DNA of 64,000 nucleotides from Cliona cf. orientalis (Eukaryota; Porifera; Demospongiae; Clionaida; Clionaidae): NCBI GenBank assembly GCA_963930775.1, contig OZ005704.1, positions 6,200,001 to 6,264,000 of the forward strand, read 5' to 3'. Shown piece by piece: positions 62,187 to 64,000 of this stretch (position 1 is its first letter; each line of letters starts with the position of its first letter). The notes under the pieces were generated by a model. It saw only the letters and a program-made list of their open reading frames with translations, ran no database searches and was not told where the DNA came from. The position numbers and the translations under genes were made by a program.

Positions 62187-64000
62187 AAATGTCGACAATG
62201 ACAAAACTTTGAGTTTATGATTCAGAAATTGGGATGTTTCCATAGATACTACATAGGTTCGTGTTCTTTAAATTATGACTATTGTAAAATTATTGTGCAT
62301 GGTGTACTATTATTATATATCCATGCATGAAAGTTGTGCTGCTGCTGAATTACTAAAAATAATTAGTTGCTTCCTCCTAGAAAATTGTCAAATTTCGTGC
62401 TACTATACATACATTCATGATACTATATTTAGATAAATAGCGTAGGAGAAGTAGATTGCTATCAATAACTGTAGGTCATGTGTGGCCACAAAGTAGAAAG
62501 CGGCCCAGTAATTAGCTATACATGTACATGTAGGTAAGATTAGCATGTGAACTATCAGTCTGGTCTGATCACATGCATGTGCTTGCATGTACTTGCATGT
62601 GCTTGCATGTGTGTGTGTGGTGTATCAATATACACGTACATGAACAAGAATGTCTAACATGCTACAATAGCTATATACCCTCCCTGGCTAGCTGTCCTAT
62701 CCTCGGTTTACGGTAGTTTAGACGTGCATTGTGACATCACTTGTTAGCCAGTATTGTGTGTACGGTGCCACCTCGGCTTCTCTGTGAAATGGAATATCGT
62801 TTATCTCTGTGACTTCAGCTCGACTATCAATAGGACACGTGCAGCAGTATTGAAGGCACAGTTAATCTGGTGGGCGCTCTATATAATATTATCCACTCAC
62901 AGGAACTGGCAAAGCCACTGAAAAAGCAATATTTACACTGGTTGGTTTATTGCCTTGATTGGTTCCTTAGATCCCACACGCGTACGCACAAACCCCACAA
63001 ACTCTGTGGAGCAAAGCGTTTGTGGGTGTGAATTGGTTTTAGCGTACTTCGATACTTTCAAGTCAGGTGCACACGATTTAGAAGCCACATCATAGTGATA
63101 CTATATATTGTGCGTGCCGCACTTGTGCATGTTGCTATGGTACTATACAAATGAACACTTGGTATTGCGTTGTAACAAAATTGCAATTTTGTACGTGGGA
63201 TGATCGAGCTTTTTATGTAATACAAAATAATATTATATTATCGTCGCCATAATATTATAGACTTTTAGAGGAGGCAAGGGGGAGGCAATCGTTGGGATAA
63301 AGTTATTAATTGGATTATTTAAGCTCGTCTGAATCACGTTTTAAGAGCTCGCTGCGTTTGATTGGTTGAGTAGAATCGAGCGGGGATCTCGTTCGATCGG
63401 AGCCAGAGGTCTCTGTTTACCAGTGGGGGTGACCTTGCGCACCGTAACTCCTACCCCATTCAGGTAATGGCCATGCTCTGACACTCTAGACCACTGGCGG
63501 GCGACTGCATGCTTGAGGACTTAACTACAGACCACGCAAGTGCATGTATAGTTTATATAAATATATATCTTGTCAGTTTCTACTGTAATATATACATGCA
63601 TGTGCACGATCACTAACTCCGTGTGCGTGCGTGCGTGCGTGCGTGCGTGTGTGCGCTTGTGGTGTGTAAAAGCTTGAGGGGATCTGTGTTATTACTCTGA
63701 TAGCGTCTGGTTATTACTCCACCACGGTAGATAGATGATTGATTAATTGAATGATTCATGAATAAAAAGAGCAATATTTATTATCATCACGATTGATTTG
63801 GACAGAACGATTTTTCCAGATTGATCATAATCATATTATTACCACTAATATATTAATAGCACTTGCAATGATTTGTGGAGGTGATATATAGACTGATACC
63901 TGTCTAGTGTCAATTATAGTGAAAAAAAAATCACAATAAATATTTAATAGTAGAAATATCATGGGTTGTGGAGGGGGGAAATGGCTCTGAATGATATAGA
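62187..64000. other. Right-hand flank, no gene seen
   Basis: STIP1 3' UTR followed by AT-rich DNA. A (TGCG)n tract lies at 63622-63650. No ORF with recognisable similarity on either strand; a promoter of the next gene may start near the CG-richer stretch 63350-63420. Confidence 0.5.

Overview
The window is nuclear DNA from an early-branching animal, most likely a demosponge. The evidence is AT-rich intergenic DNA, spliced genes with mostly short introns and orthologues of broadly animal genes. There is also a COR-plus-Death-domain protein of a kind I associate with sponges and cnidarians, and very many microsatellites and short palindromic TACATG tracts. The species call is an inference. All exon models below were built by hand from GT/AG sites and checked for phase; every complete model closes to a whole number of codons.

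Layout. (1) 1-6.3 kb: the 3' end of a ROCO-like COR/Death gene (+) converges on a 1272-residue gene (-) that carries a divergent MACPF-like domain, beta-trefoil-like repeats and a C-terminal CaaX box. Both look like innate-immunity or defence genes. (2) 6.3-10 kb: gene-poor DNA with two foldback elements and a solitary paralogous exon. (3) 10.4-14.4 kb: a membrane protein (+) with an acidic Pro/Asp repeat region and a coiled coil, probably frameshifted in its last exon. (4) 16.0-33.4 kb: MARK/PAR-1 polarity kinase (-), 16 coding exons, with a 6.8 kb first intron. (5) 34.1-35.0 kb: PDRG1 (+). (6) 35.5-39.0 kb: GPR137-type seven-pass membrane protein (-). (7) 39.2-42.4 kb: aftiphilin (+). (8) 42.7-45.5 kb: XRCC3 (-), with a tRNA-Asn gene in an intron. 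(9) 45.7-62.2 kb: STIP1/HOP co-chaperone (+), lacking the TPR1 module and containing a 7.3 kb intron. (10) 62.2-64 kb: no gene seen.

From 33 kb on, the genes alternate head-to-head and tail-to-tail: MARK<>PDRG1, GPR137<>AFTPH and XRCC3<>STIP1 share short divergent promoter regions. The XRCC3/STIP1 spacer of 153 bp holds E2F-like, NRF1-like and heat-shock-element-like sequences. The GPR137/AFTPH spacer holds a perfect DR1 nuclear-receptor half-site pair and an E-box. The conserved genes cover cell polarity (MARK), clathrin/AP-1 traffic (AFTPH), lysosomal/Golgi membranes (GPR137), HSP90-linked assembly (STIP1, PDRG1) and homologous recombination (XRCC3). They do not form one pathway.

Three short non-autonomous repeat families with terminal inverted repeats sit in introns: a hAT-like MITE with an 8-bp target duplication, and two others with copies in the MARK, GPR137 or STIP1 introns.
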